Positions 48,284-56,988 of a stretch of 64,000 nt of DNA are shown here, piece after piece. The DNA is from Candidatus Aegiribacteria sp. (lineage in GTDB: Bacteria > Fermentibacterota > Fermentibacteria > Fermentibacterales > JCC-6). Positions within the stretch are counted from its first letter, which is position 1, and the number at the start of each line of letters is the position of its first letter. The stretch is taken from NCBI GenBank assembly GCA_023138735.1, contig JAGLOY010000061.1, positions 1-64,000 of the forward strand. Reading direction: 5' to 3'. The notes below the pieces were generated by a model. It saw nothing but the letters and a program-made list of their open reading frames with translations, had not been told where the DNA came from and did no database searches. The translations under genes were made by a program, and so were the position numbers.

Positions 48284-49217
48284 TAAACTAAAAAAGAGCT
48301 GGTACAGCAGAGTTCTTCTGGTCATCGTACTGGCAGCGGTTATCTGGGTTGTATGGAAGAATGTTTCAGAGATATCCAGCTATAGTTTTGAATTCAAGTA
48401 CAGTTATTTTATTGCAAGTTCTGTCGTCATTATACTGAACTACCTTTTCTGTTTCTTAATCTGGCATTGGCTGACGGCTTCCTTCGGTTTACATGTTCCG
48501 ATATTCAAAGCAGCGCGAGGGTGGTTCCTTTCGTATCTTGGTAAATACGTTCCCGGCAAGATCGCTCTCCTGCTAGTGCGAATGGATGCATACAGTGGCT
48601 ATTCAGGTAAGAAAGTTGCAATAGCTACGATAGTGGAATACATTGTAGCTCTTATTGCTGCATGCCTTGTAGTACTTGTTTCTATGTTGTTTTCACCGGA
48701 AATAGTACCCGATTATGTCCGATGGGTTGCAGTTCTCGGAACTGTTTTACTTCTTGCTGTTCTGTATCCGCCGGTTCTGAAAAAAGCTGTAAATCTGGTT
48801 CTGAAACTGATAGGAAAAGCTCCTCTGGAGGAAATACCAACATTCACAAAAATTCTACTTCTTGTTGGAACCTATATTATTGCTACTCTCATAGCTGGCT
48901 TTGCACTATTTCTTATACTGAATTCTCTCGCAGCGGTGAGTTTCAAGTATTACATTGTCATAACCGGCGTTTACGGTATTGCAGGTCTGGTTGGTCTGGC
49001 AGCGTTTTTTGCACCAAGCGGGATAGGTGTGCGCGAAGGTGTACTGTTTCTTATACTTCCTGCATTCATCCCAGAACCTGCTGTGATCGTTGGTGCGATT
49101 GCGATACGATTGATCACTACTGTTACGGAATTACTTCTCGCTGGATTCTTTGTTATCATGGAGCATATACATTCAAGGCGTAAGCTCGAACAGAACATAG
49201 CGATCAACAGTCAATAG
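48273..49217 (+). CDS. Lysylphosphatidylglycerol-synthase-like flippase domain protein
   Basis: 314 residues with about eight membrane helices. The pattern GWFLSYLGKYVPGKI (near 100) and APSGIGVREG-x-L (near 255) is that of the UPF0104/LPG-synthase transmembrane family (AglD/MprF-N type), often found with glycan assembly genes as putative lipid or glycolipid flippases. The ATG at 48273 overlaps the glycosyltransferase end by 11 bases; a further upstream start would overlap more. Its end overlaps the convergent GT-C gene by 45 bases. Confidence 0.72.
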   Translation: MKIDKLKKSWYSRVLLVIVLAAVIWVVWKNVSEISSYSFEFKYSYFIASSVVIILNYLFCFLIWHWLTASFGLHVPIFKAARGWFLSYLGKYVPGKIALLLVRMDAYSGYSGKKVAIATIVEYIVALIAACLVVLVSMLFSPEIVPDYVRWVAVLGTVLLLAVLYPPVLKKAVNLVLKLIGKAPLEEIPTFTKILLLVGTYIIATLIAGFALFLILNSLAAVSFKYYIVITGVYGIAGLVGLAAFFAPSGIGVREGVLFLILPAFIPEPAVIVGAIAIRLITTVTELLLAGFFVIMEHIHSRRKLEQNIAINSQ

Positions 49218-50924
49218 AGGATTGAGTTTGAAGGAGACAAAGCATCTCCATTGCTCAAGTTCATCAGCAGATAATTCAGGAGTTACGTTTATTGAAGTCA
49301 GAAACATGTCCATTGCCAGATGGGTTACTCCTCTTTCCCTGAGATTGATTGCGATATCCTCAGAATCCATTCCGGCCCATAGCATCTCCATCAATTCAAA
49401 GGGCACCACTGCATGATCGAAAACAGCGTATCCGGGAAAATAGAACGGACGATTCATATTGACCATAAGTGTGGTGTCACTTTCAGATATATAACCGTCA
49501 CATTCCTGATAAAAACCATAGTAGGGCGTGTTTTCATCAAGATATGCTCTCTCATCCTGAAATTCCCATGGCCTCTCATGGTCATATAGGGTAAAGTATT
49601 TTTCCGCAGACCAGATTAAGCATATGGTAATCAGAACACCCACTGCTATTTTCATGGTTTTGTTCCTGTAAAGCAGAAAGCTCTCGAGTGCTTCGGCAAC
49701 CGGAATGGCAAGCATTGCTAGGCCCGGAAGAAGGTATCGAACCCTGACAGCTGCTCCATTTGCGATCAGTGCGATGATTATGTAAAGAAACGGCAGCAGA
49801 AGTTTTTTCCTTTTATTCTTCAGAATTGGAAATGCAAGAATCGTACCCGCCAGCAGTAACGGTCCGCTTGACCCGTCAAAAAGTGCAGGATTATTCCATT
49901 CACCCTGAAGCGATATCCTCACCGGAAGAAGCAGATAATCCACAATCCCATTGAGAGACGTACTGACTGTATTTATGGCGTAGTATTGGGCCGCTCTGTT
50001 GCTCAGGGGAATATTCGGGCCGAAGAGACCCCTGAAAAGCGGATATACCGGATTACCCCATTGCAGGATATTCGGAACCGCCCAGCATGCTGTGGTTAAT
50101 AAAGCGGCAAAGACGCAATGGAAGATCACTTTCCTGGTCATATTCCTGAAGAAAAACGGCAGAAGCAGACAGACAGATACCAGCACAATGAATCCGTTGT
50201 ATTTACAGCAGCTTGCGCCTCCGGCCCAGATAACCGCAAGGACGGGATTACCTCTTTTTCTGATAAGTTCTACATAGGCCAGCAGAGAAAAGAAAACAAG
50301 GAAAGAATCCGAATAACTCCATGTTGCATTCCTGACAAGCTCAGGGATACTCATGAGCACTATCAGAGAGAGAACCGCTGTTATTCTTCTTCCTTTTCGA
50401 AGGAAATATCCTGTAAGTACAGAGCAGCCGGCAAGGAATCCAAGCAGACTTACTGCTCTTGAGACTCCGAATCCGAATGTTCCTCCTGCCATTGCGTAGA
50501 ACGATTCAACCAGATATGGATAGCTGAAGACTCCGGACCACTCCGGCCTGATAATCCTTCCTGCTTCAAGCCAGATCCTGGCTTGATAAAGGTGATGGAT
50601 CATTGCATCTCTGGTAATCGGAGGAAGAAGTATCAGGGGGAACAGTATCAATCCGCAGAGTGCTATCATTACGCCGCCTCCGGGGATGCACAGGCGTCCG
50701 GGCCGAACCCATAGAAGCATTCCGACTGCAAGGATTACCCATAACAGGGAGGATGTCAGATATCCCGACCAGCCGGCAGCTGATACAAGGAAGAACATCA
50801 GCAGGATTCCTGCACCGAATTTTCCGGACCAGGATTCTGAGCGAGGAAGTGCAATAACTCCCCACCCGCTGATGGAGATAATCGCTGCTGATAAGAAGAT
50901 GAAAGTACTGATTATTCCGATCAT
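49173..50924 (-). CDS. GT-C type polytopic membrane glycosyltransferase, putative
   Basis: 583 residues with about 12 membrane segments and a soluble C-terminal part of about 130 residues. The first large outer loop holds TRDAMIHHLYQARIWLEAGR, with the acidic residue typical of polyprenyl-sugar-using GT-C enzymes. The same overall plan is seen in the protein at 35713. It lies downstream of the GT-2 and WlbA/WlbB genes on the same strand, so it may transfer the product of that pathway. Assignment is by topology and the loop motif. Confidence 0.55.
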   Translation of the reverse strand: MIGIISTFIFLSAAIISISGWGVIALPRSESWSGKFGAGILLMFFLVSAAGWSGYLTSSLLWVILAVGMLLWVRPGRLCIPGGGVMIALCGLILFPLILLPPITRDAMIHHLYQARIWLEAGRIIRPEWSGVFSYPYLVESFYAMAGGTFGFGVSRAVSLLGFLAGCSVLTGYFLRKGRRITAVLSLIVLMSIPELVRNATWSYSDSFLVFFSLLAYVELIRKRGNPVLAVIWAGGASCCKYNGFIVLVSVCLLLPFFFRNMTRKVIFHCVFAALLTTACWAVPNILQWGNPVYPLFRGLFGPNIPLSNRAAQYYAINTVSTSLNGIVDYLLLPVRISLQGEWNNPALFDGSSGPLLLAGTILAFPILKNKRKKLLLPFLYIIIALIANGAAVRVRYLLPGLAMLAIPVAEALESFLLYRNKTMKIAVGVLITICLIWSAEKYFTLYDHERPWEFQDERAYLDENTPYYGFYQECDGYISESDTTLMVNMNRPFYFPGYAVFDHAVVPFELMEMLWAGMDSEDIAINLRERGVTHLAMDMFLTSINVTPELSADELEQWRCFVSFKLNPLLTVDRYVLFELTP

Positions 50925-50956
50925 TTCAATATCTCATTGAGAGTAACCTATGGTGA

Positions 50957-51907
50957 TTATCCCTTCAATTCGCGGTTGGCTTCCATATCGAACAGCATCG
51001 CGAAGAGAATGGACTGCATTCCGATGAAGGTGCAGAAAAGAATTGCAAGGGCGTTTATTTTGGGGATATATGAAGTCGTTGCCCAGAGATAGAGAAGCCG
51101 GACGATTAAAGGAATATCCAGGAGAAAAAGAATAAATCCGAAGGTATAGAAGAGAACAAGGGGGTGAAAATCGCGGATGATGTACTTCTGTATCATGCGG
51201 CGGAAAAAGAGCCGCATAAGAAGAAGAGGTAGTGAAAACAGAACCTTTGTTATTCTGATACCGCTTTTTTCTCCAATATCGTAAACCGGTTTGATAGGCA
51301 CATCCATTACACGCATGTTGTAGATATTACAGGTTACAAGGAAGTCGTTTGGCATACCGTAGCGCGGATATATGTCCTCAAGGGGAAGCAAGTGGAGCGC
51401 TTTTTTATTCAAAGCCGTATAACCGGTCTGGGAATCGGTGACATGCCAGTAACCGGATGCGATTTTTGTCAGGAACGTGAGTACTGAGTTACCAAGGTAG
51501 CGAAGGCGGGGAATCTTTTTCCAGGCTTCTCCTGTAATAAGACGATTGCCTTTTGTATAATCGGTACGATCTTCCACCACCGGGTCAAGCAATCCGGGCA
51601 AGTCATCGGGGTCCATCTGTCCATCACCAGCCATTACAACGGCTATATCGATATCGTTCTCCCTGCACCAGATGTAACCGGTTCCTATTGCCTTGCCGAC
51701 ACCTCCGTTAGTCTGGTGCTTGATCAGAAGTATACGGTTATCCTCTTTTTCGAGATGCTGGACGATCTCTACAGTGCGGTCTTTACTCATGTCATCGATA
51801 ACGATTATTCTATCGACATAATCCGGCATCGTTTGAACCGTGCGTTCGATCTGTGTTTCCTCATTGTATGCGGGTACAACGATACCTATTCTCTTATTCC
51901 TGTACAT
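50957..51907 (-). CDS. Family 2 glycosyltransferase, dolichyl-phosphate-mannose-synthase-like
   Basis: 316 residues. GT-A fold with VVPAYNEE (residues 10-17), IVIDDMSKDRT, MAGDGQMDPDD (the DxD-type metal site) and GYTALNKKA, followed by two C-terminal membrane segments (about 245-300; PLVLFYTFGFILFLLDIP). Such enzymes load a sugar onto a polyprenyl phosphate at the inner membrane, making the donor used by GT-C enzymes like the one encoded next. Its start overlaps the wlbB end by 14 bases. Confidence 0.85.
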   Translation of the reverse strand: MYRNKRIGIVVPAYNEETQIERTVQTMPDYVDRIIVIDDMSKDRTVEIVQHLEKEDNRILLIKHQTNGGVGKAIGTGYIWCRENDIDIAVVMAGDGQMDPDDLPGLLDPVVEDRTDYTKGNRLITGEAWKKIPRLRYLGNSVLTFLTKIASGYWHVTDSQTGYTALNKKALHLLPLEDIYPRYGMPNDFLVTCNIYNMRVMDVPIKPVYDIGEKSGIRITKVLFSLPLLLMRLFFRRMIQKYIIRDFHPLVLFYTFGFILFLLDIPLIVRLLYLWATTSYIPKINALAILFCTFIGMQSILFAMLFDMEANRELKG

Positions 51908-52481
51908 TGTGAATCAACCGTCCGTTTTCTTTCAGGCAGTATTTCATTCCACACCTGGGACATCGAATATTACTTTCAAATCCGGGCAGGATCTGCCCGC
52001 ATTCACATGCCCATCCAACTCGCTTTGCTGGAACACCAACCATAAGGGCGTAATCAGGAACATCACCAGTTACTACAGCTCCGGAACCGATAAATGCATG
52101 TCTTCCAATTGTATTACCGCATACAATAGTAGCATTCGCGCCGATCGAAGTGCCCTCTCTGACTACCGTTTCTGCATAGAACTCCGACCCTCTCTGAGGA
52201 TATTTGCATCGGGGGTCTTTTACATTTGTGAAGACCATTGAAGGACCGCAGAAAACGTAATCTTCAAGAACGACCCCCTCGTAGACTGAAACATTGTTCT
52301 GAATCTTGCAGTGATTACCGATTATTACATTACTCTGAACGAAGACGTTCTGACCAAGGGTACACCCTTCGCCCAATTCAGCACCGGACATAATATGACT
52401 GAAATGCCAGATACTGCTCCCCTTGCCGATAACGGCACCCTTATCAACGTATGCAGATTCGTGAACAAAATAATCGCACAT
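51894..52481 (-). CDS. wlbB: WlbB/WbpD-type sugar N-acetyltransferase
   Basis: 195 residues. Left-handed beta-helix of hexapeptide repeats (AVIGKGSSIWHFSHIMSG; IQNNVSVYEGV), PSMVFTNVKDPR as in WbpD, and VGVPAKRVGW at the end of the helix. It acetylates the 3-amino group of UDP-2-acetamido-3-amino-2,3-dideoxy-glucuronate. A C-terminal zinc ribbon (CECGQ, then CPRCG) is a common addition in this family. It follows the wlbA gene by one base, the usual pairing. Confidence 0.9.
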   Translation of the reverse strand: MCDYFVHESAYVDKGAVIGKGSSIWHFSHIMSGAELGEGCTLGQNVFVQSNVIIGNHCKIQNNVSVYEGVVLEDYVFCGPSMVFTNVKDPRCKYPQRGSEFYAETVVREGTSIGANATIVCGNTIGRHAFIGSGAVVTGDVPDYALMVGVPAKRVGWACECGQILPGFESNIRCPRCGMKYCLKENGRLIHNVQE

Positions 52482-52482
52482 A

Positions 52483-53433
52483 TCAACCCTTCTTTAATGC
52501 AAATCGATGAGAGTTTCTGTTTATTCCAATAGGAGCTGATTCGCGAATGTTATGTATCAGCTGTATGGATGGCCGCACATCTTCGATACCGAATCCCGAT
52601 CCGGCAAGAGTTTTTTCGTACAGCTGAGTATGAAGCCCTGTAAATCCACTGGTGAATTCCAGCTCGTCATCATCAATAGTAATCATTCTACAGGCTGAAG
52701 GTTCGTTACTCTTATTGAACAGATGTGAATCATTTCTGTTTATTGAAAGAAACCATTTAACCCTTGCTTTCTCGAGTTCAAGAAATCCCGAACAGCGGGT
52801 TGGTTCGGAGATATGCACCTCATTTGTTTCTACAGCACCGAATATCCAGATAAGCATATCGTAGAAATGCACACCAATATTGGTAGCAAGTCCGCCTGAA
52901 CGCTCTATATTGCCTTTCCAGGAATTCAGATACCAGGGACCGCGCGGCGTTATATATGTCAGTTCAATTTCATATTTTCTGCCGGGTTCATCCTTATCGA
53001 TCCGTTTTTTCAGGGCGATGATTGAAGGGTGAAGACGCAGTTGCAGAACCGACCAGACACGACAACCTGTTTCTACTTCGAGTTCTGCAAGAGCATCAAG
53101 ATTCCATGGATTCAGAACTATCGGTTTTTCACAGATTACATTGGCTCCAACACGGAAAGCCATTCTGATATGCGCGTCATGAAGATAATTTGGTGAACAG
53201 ATTGTCATCCAGTGGATCCTCTTCTCTTCACCTGTTCTTCGAAGTTTCTCTATGTGCCTGTCGAACCTTTCAGGTTCTGGAAAAAATCTCGCATCCTGAC
53301 AGTATCTATCCAGAATGCCCACCGAATCATGCGGATCCAGTGCAGCGACTATTCTATGTCCGTTGCTAGTAATAGCATCGAGATGCCTGGGAGCTATATA
53401 TCCAGCGACCCCTGTTACTGCAAAATTTGCCAC
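52483..53433 (-). CDS. wlbA: WlbA/WbpB-type UDP-N-acetylglucosaminuronate 3-dehydrogenase
   Basis: 316 residues of the Gfo/Idh/MocA fold: NAD site VTGVAGYIAPRHLDAI at the N-terminus, ICSPNYLHDAHIRMAF near 100, the EKPIVLNPWNLDAL motif with the conserved Lys, and GGLATNIGVHFYDML (near 190) with the catalytic His. It oxidises C3 of UDP-GlcNAcA so that an aminotransferase can add the 3-amino group. The start codon is GTG at 53433, with AAAGG eight bases upstream; no better ATG exists. First gene of a minus-strand operon with wlbB, a GT-2 and a GT-C gene. Confidence 0.9.
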   Translation of the reverse strand: MANFAVTGVAGYIAPRHLDAITSNGHRIVAALDPHDSVGILDRYCQDARFFPEPERFDRHIEKLRRTGEEKRIHWMTICSPNYLHDAHIRMAFRVGANVICEKPIVLNPWNLDALAELEVETGCRVWSVLQLRLHPSIIALKKRIDKDEPGRKYEIELTYITPRGPWYLNSWKGNIERSGGLATNIGVHFYDMLIWIFGAVETNEVHISEPTRCSGFLELEKARVKWFLSINRNDSHLFNKSNEPSACRMITIDDDELEFTSGFTGLHTQLYEKTLAGSGFGIEDVRPSIQLIHNIRESAPIGINRNSHRFALKKG

Positions 53434-53610
53434 ATTTATGCCTTTATTATCTGGTGTATTTTTCCTCTGTCACTTGCGACTGCCAGAGAAAATGATTTCC
53501 TTGTATTTCACCTGGCTGCCTGCTTTCTATAAATAATCATAATGTATCACTGGCCTGAGTCAATTCTGCCAATCGAGTATGCCTTGCAGATGGTTCTAGG
53601 CAAAACTGGA

Positions 53611-53621
53611 ATAATGCAAGA
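53611..53621 (-). promoter_or_regulatory. Upstream motif shared by both pilin genes (second copy)
   Basis: ATAATGCAAGA is the exact reverse complement of TCTTGCATTAT at 35084-35094. Adjacent bases agree too (ACTG before the motif in both, with one extra G in the first copy). It is about 64 bases above the -24 element of the second pilin promoter. Confidence 0.45.
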
Positions 53622-53682
53622 CAGTGATCAAACGCGTGGAGAAATATATCATATATATCGGAATAAACTGCGTATCTGTGTG

Positions 53683-53699
53683 CTGGTAAGCATTATGCT
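53683..53699 (+). promoter_or_regulatory. Sigma-54-like promoter of the second pilin gene
   Basis: CTGGTAAGCATTATGCT keeps GG (53685-53686) and GC (53697-53698) with exactly ten bases between and TGCT at the -12 element. It is weaker than the first pilin promoter (T for C and A for T at two conserved positions). The start would be near 53710, giving a leader of about 46 bases. Confidence 0.6.
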
Positions 53700-53712
53700 T
53701 TATAATTAGTCA

Positions 53713-53732
53713 AAAAGTAGTCAGTTACTTTT
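53713..53732 (+). other. Hairpin in the second pilin leader
   Basis: AAAAGTA and its complement TACTTTT surround GTCAGT just after the predicted start site. It could stabilise the mRNA or affect translation; it is short and AT-rich. Confidence 0.3.
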
Positions 53733-53755
53733 CAGTCTCCGAATGAGGTGGCCAA

Positions 53756-54115
53756 ATGAACAGAAAAGGTTTTACGCTGATTGAACTCATGATAGTTGTA
53801 GTGATAATTGGTATTCTGTCATCCATTGCAATACCTAAATTCACGTCCGTCAAAGAACAGGCGAACGAAGCTTCATGTCGAAGCAACATGCATGCACTGG
53901 CAAATGCGGAAGCCATTTACTATGCGTACAACAGCACATACGGTCTTGTTGGGAACCTGGAAACTTCTGGTATTCTGGCCAATGCTGCAATATTGAGATG
54001 TCCCAAAGCGGTTCTCGGTTATGCAATTACGCATAACGGTGACAATTATGCTGTACCGTGTCCCAACGCCGATCCGAATCATGGGAGTATCGCGGATGGA
54101 ATAGCATCCTGGTAG
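53756..54115 (+). CDS. pilA: Type IV pilin (second copy)
   Basis: 119 residues. Prepilin peptide MNRKG, then FTLIELMIVVVIIGIL. The N-terminal 30 residues are almost the same as in the first pilin; the head differs but keeps three Cys (ASCRSN, LRCPKA, VPCPNA) and the ending HGSIADGIASW. GAGGTGG precedes the ATG. It stands alone within the glycan island with its own sigma-54-like promoter, 18 kb from the first copy, and converges on a methyltransferase gene. It could be a minor or alternative pilin, for example used under other conditions or for DNA uptake. Confidence 0.9.
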   Translation: MNRKGFTLIELMIVVVIIGILSSIAIPKFTSVKEQANEASCRSNMHALANAEAIYYAYNSTYGLVGNLETSGILANAAILRCPKAVLGYAITHNGDNYAVPCPNADPNHGSIADGIASW

Positions 54116-54166
54116 AGAACTGACAGATTCATAGACATTTTTCTTGTCAACTATGTTCTTCAAATA

Positions 54167-55003
54167 CTAATATATCTTTTTCTGAGCTATGCACATACAG
54201 CTTGTTCCAGTTGAATTTGATTTGCCTGATGAGATCTGTTTGGCTTCTGATGAAAGGAATCGCTGAATTAACTTGATCGCAAATCCGCCGCTTAAACCAT
54301 GTTCCTTTGCGGCTGCCTGTGTTTTCGTGCTTGTTGAGAAACCAAGACGGTATGGTGCAGCACGTAAAGCCAGAACAGGAAATACGAGCACACTGAAAAA
54401 GCATGTAATAAATAGAACATTGAAGTGTTCATTCAGTATTTTAACCAGCTCTTCAGGGTTGTAGCGACGGTAATGACCTGCACTGATATCACTTCCGGAC
54501 CAGAGCCATTCAAACGCTGGTACGGTTATATACAGGTAACCTCCCGGTTTCAGGCGGGTGTAAACTTCAGTTAGAAATCTCCCATCTTCTTCAATATGTT
54601 CAAGTACATCGAATAAAGCGATGGCACTTAAAGAGTCTTCCGGGAAACCGCAGTCTTCGAGAGTTGCGCGGAAGACATTCGGGATATTTCTTTTTGTTTT
54701 AGCATTGTAAGCTCCGATCGGACCAGGCTCAATGAGAGCTGCTTCGAAACCTTCATCGAGCAATCTCCGGGTTACAAAACCATTGCCACCACCTACATCA
54801 AAAACAGAGCCTGTAGGTGGATACAGGTTCAGCGCTGCAACAATGCAATTGTTTCTGTGCTTGAACCAGAATGACTTATCCTCGATCTGGAAGTACTCCC
54901 TGTTCCCTTCATCTGGATATGAGATTTTCATTTGAGTAGTTCTGGTAACCCATATTCCGTGCGAATCAGGTGTCAGATTCTCAGCAAGGTCTGTTATCTT
55001 CAT
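54167..55003 (-). CDS. SAM-dependent methyltransferase, type 11-like
   Basis: 278 residues. An N-terminal segment (YFQIEDKSFWFKHRN) is common in methyltransferases of polysaccharide loci. Motif I VFDVGGGNGFVTRRLL (near 68), ALFDVLEHIEEDGRFL (near 130), LKPGGYLYITVPA (near 152) and HYRRYNPEEL follow, and a hydrophobic stretch (TCFFSVLVFPVLALRA) may bind the membrane. It likely methylates a lipid-linked sugar or similar. AGGAAGA precedes the ATG. Confidence 0.78.
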   Translation of the reverse strand: MKITDLAENLTPDSHGIWVTRTTQMKISYPDEGNREYFQIEDKSFWFKHRNNCIVAALNLYPPTGSVFDVGGGNGFVTRRLLDEGFEAALIEPGPIGAYNAKTKRNIPNVFRATLEDCGFPEDSLSAIALFDVLEHIEEDGRFLTEVYTRLKPGGYLYITVPAFEWLWSGSDISAGHYRRYNPEELVKILNEHFNVLFITCFFSVLVFPVLALRAAPYRLGFSTSTKTQAAAKEHGLSGGFAIKLIQRFLSSEAKQISSGKSNSTGTSCMCIAQKKIY

Positions 55004-55160
55004 TGTTCTTCCTGTGCGACTCTGTAATCGATTAATGACTTCGTAAAGTGCTCATCATTGTTGATGAATAAAGTTCAGGATATTGCTTGTCAAGAAAATG
55101 TATGTGCATAGAAGTTGAAAATACGGAGCATTATCCTGCAGCCATCACCCTATCCTGAAG

Positions 55161-55190
55161 TTGACTGGGCAGAGTATGAAACAATATTAT
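55161..55190 (+). promoter_or_regulatory. Candidate sigma-70 promoter of the membrane glycosyltransferase gene
   Basis: TTGACT (5 of 6), 18 bases, TATTAT (5 of 6). It lies about 75 bases before the ATG at 55264 in a 260-base gap. Confidence 0.4.
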
Positions 55191-55263
55191 CAGGAAAGCT
55201 GGAAGAACCGTAAATGTCTTGAACTGGATTGTTGTTTGGACAATAGATTATGTTGAATCAATC

Positions 55264-56829
55264 ATGAATTGCAGTAAACTGAAATTGCGATATTCGTCCC
55301 TTTCTATAGCTGCTATTGCTGTAAGTTTGCTTATATCTCTTTCCGTATTCCATCCCTGTCCTTACGATAATGTTGTAACAAGGTGGGGACTTGCAGAAAG
55401 ACTGATAAGTCAGGGAAGCATCCGCATAGATCCCTGGTCGTCGCTGACAAGTGACAAAGCTGAGTACGAAGGACATTACTACTCCGACAAATCCTTTCTT
55501 CCTTCGGCTCTTGCCGCGATATCGGTTGCACCGTTGCGTCTTCTGAACTGTATTACTGAATTCGATGCTTATCAAGTTGGAGGTATCGGCAGATACATTG
55601 CCGAGAGAATGACCGTATCACTGGCTCTGCTTGCTTTGCTGCTTCTACTCAGGAGATACTGCAAACGGGAAGGTACTTACTGTACACTACCGATAATTGC
55701 CCTGGGTCTCGGCAGTATACTGCTTCCTTATTCGACACTTCTGTACACTCATGTTCCCGCGGCTCTGCTTCTCTTCTCCTGCTACGTTACGCAGAGGAAC
55801 GGAAAATATCTGGCCTCTGATGTTCTGGGTGCTCTGGCAGTTTCCTACGAGTATACGCTTCTGCTTCCTTTCCTTGTCATGCTGCTCTACAGAGACAGGG
55901 ACTACTGGAATATCTGGCGCGGAGCAAGAGTGCCCCTGATTCTGCTGCTGGCCTTCCTTCCGCAGCTGGCACACAATTGGTCTGCCTTTGGGAATCCCTT
56001 CAGACTGGGATACAGTCTGGAAGCGGAAAGTTCTTTCGCTGTTGTCTCAACTGGTTTCTTCGGCTTTACATATCCCTCGCTGGGAAGATTGTTCATGATA
56101 CTGTTTTCACCGGAGAGGGGAATATTCTTCTATATGCCGTGGGCTGCGCTGGGACTCTGGGGATTATTGGGAGGTAGCGGGTGGCTGCAGCGTCTACGAT
56201 CCGATCCTCTACCTGCAGCTGTTATCTTGTACATCATGCTGTATGCCGCTCAGAATGCATCTACGGCTGGCTGGGCATACGGCCAGCGATACCTGATTGC
56301 CATAGTGCCCTTCCTGGCCCTGGGACTTGGTCGCTTTGCAGCCGGGAGTAACCTTCGAAGAAGCCTTGCGGCGGCAGCAGTTCTACCAGGAATAATACTG
56401 GCTCTTCTTGGAACTTTCGGGGAGGTGCATATGCCTGTACACCCTGTGAGTAATCCCATTCCTCTACCGCAATTTAATATTTCCTTGAATATGATGCTCA
56501 GAGGACACCATTCAACCTGGCTTTTCGGAGCTGTAGGAACCTTGTTGCTCTCAGCAGCAGCTCTGACCTGCTGGTCCGCGCTCATGCGAAAAGCCGGGCT
56601 GCGATGGATAAGCATGATGTGGATTCCTCCATGGCTGCTACTGGCGGTTATCTCGCTGGGGGAAGACTGGGGAGGTAAGGTGGACTACTACAGAGGAATT
56701 CTGGCGCAGCACCGAGGGGAATGGTTGCTGGCTGCGGAGTACTATGAAGAGGCTATAAAAGATGAAAGCGCTCCTGACATTGTCAGAAGAAGATTATCGT
56801 ATGTTCGATCAAGGGCTGCTTCAATATGA
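55264..56829 (+). CDS. GT-C-like polytopic membrane protein
   Basis: 521 residues with about 11 membrane segments. The first outer loop reads WGLAERLISQGSIRID and EYEGHYYSDKSFLPS, the pattern of a group of RgtA/GT39-like proteins in which DKA/S-x-Y-x-G-x-Y-x-SDK follows the first helix. The last 45 residues form two amphipathic helices similar to a single TPR unit (EWLLAAEYYEEAIKDE). An in-frame TTG at 55219 would extend it by 15 residues; neither start has a good ribosome-binding site. Probably transfers a sugar outside the inner membrane. Confidence 0.5.
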   Translation: MNCSKLKLRYSSLSIAAIAVSLLISLSVFHPCPYDNVVTRWGLAERLISQGSIRIDPWSSLTSDKAEYEGHYYSDKSFLPSALAAISVAPLRLLNCITEFDAYQVGGIGRYIAERMTVSLALLALLLLLRRYCKREGTYCTLPIIALGLGSILLPYSTLLYTHVPAALLLFSCYVTQRNGKYLASDVLGALAVSYEYTLLLPFLVMLLYRDRDYWNIWRGARVPLILLLAFLPQLAHNWSAFGNPFRLGYSLEAESSFAVVSTGFFGFTYPSLGRLFMILFSPERGIFFYMPWAALGLWGLLGGSGWLQRLRSDPLPAAVILYIMLYAAQNASTAGWAYGQRYLIAIVPFLALGLGRFAAGSNLRRSLAAAAVLPGIILALLGTFGEVHMPVHPVSNPIPLPQFNISLNMMLRGHHSTWLFGAVGTLLLSAAALTCWSALMRKAGLRWISMMWIPPWLLLAVISLGEDWGGKVDYYRGILAQHRGEWLLAAEYYEEAIKDESAPDIVRRRLSYVRSRAASI

Positions 56830-56976
56830 GCAGGATCCGTGCACTTCGAATTGTCCGATATCAGTTGTGTATTGACGAACAGCCTGGCAGGATTGATTGG
56901 TTTGGAGAGTTGTGATTATTATCTATTTATGTTATGTCCGTGTTTAAACAGATCTACCGATTCACCTGCTTAGAGG

Positions 56977-56981
56977 GGAGG
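56977..56981 (+). promoter_or_regulatory. Ribosome-binding site that points to an ATT start
   Basis: GGAGG, inside GAGGGGAGG, is seven bases before ATT at 56989. An in-frame TAG at 56971 limits the possible start to the short stretch after it, where no ATG, GTG or TTG occurs before 57079. Confidence 0.65.
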
Positions 56982-56988
56982 TCTCGTC

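Larger units (their letters stand above)
53434..53755. other. 322-base intergenic region between wlbA and the second pilin
   Basis: No gene was found. It should hold the promoter of the minus-strand wlbA operon and contains the sigma-54-like promoter and upstream motif of the second pilin, listed separately. An AT-rich palindromic stretch, ATATATCATATATAT, lies near 53645-53659. Confidence 0.6.

Noticed and set aside
48662-49183. 173-codon plus-strand frame rich in Cys, Ser and Arg
   Set aside because: It is out of frame within the flippase-like membrane gene; its composition is that of a shifted hydrophobic coding region.
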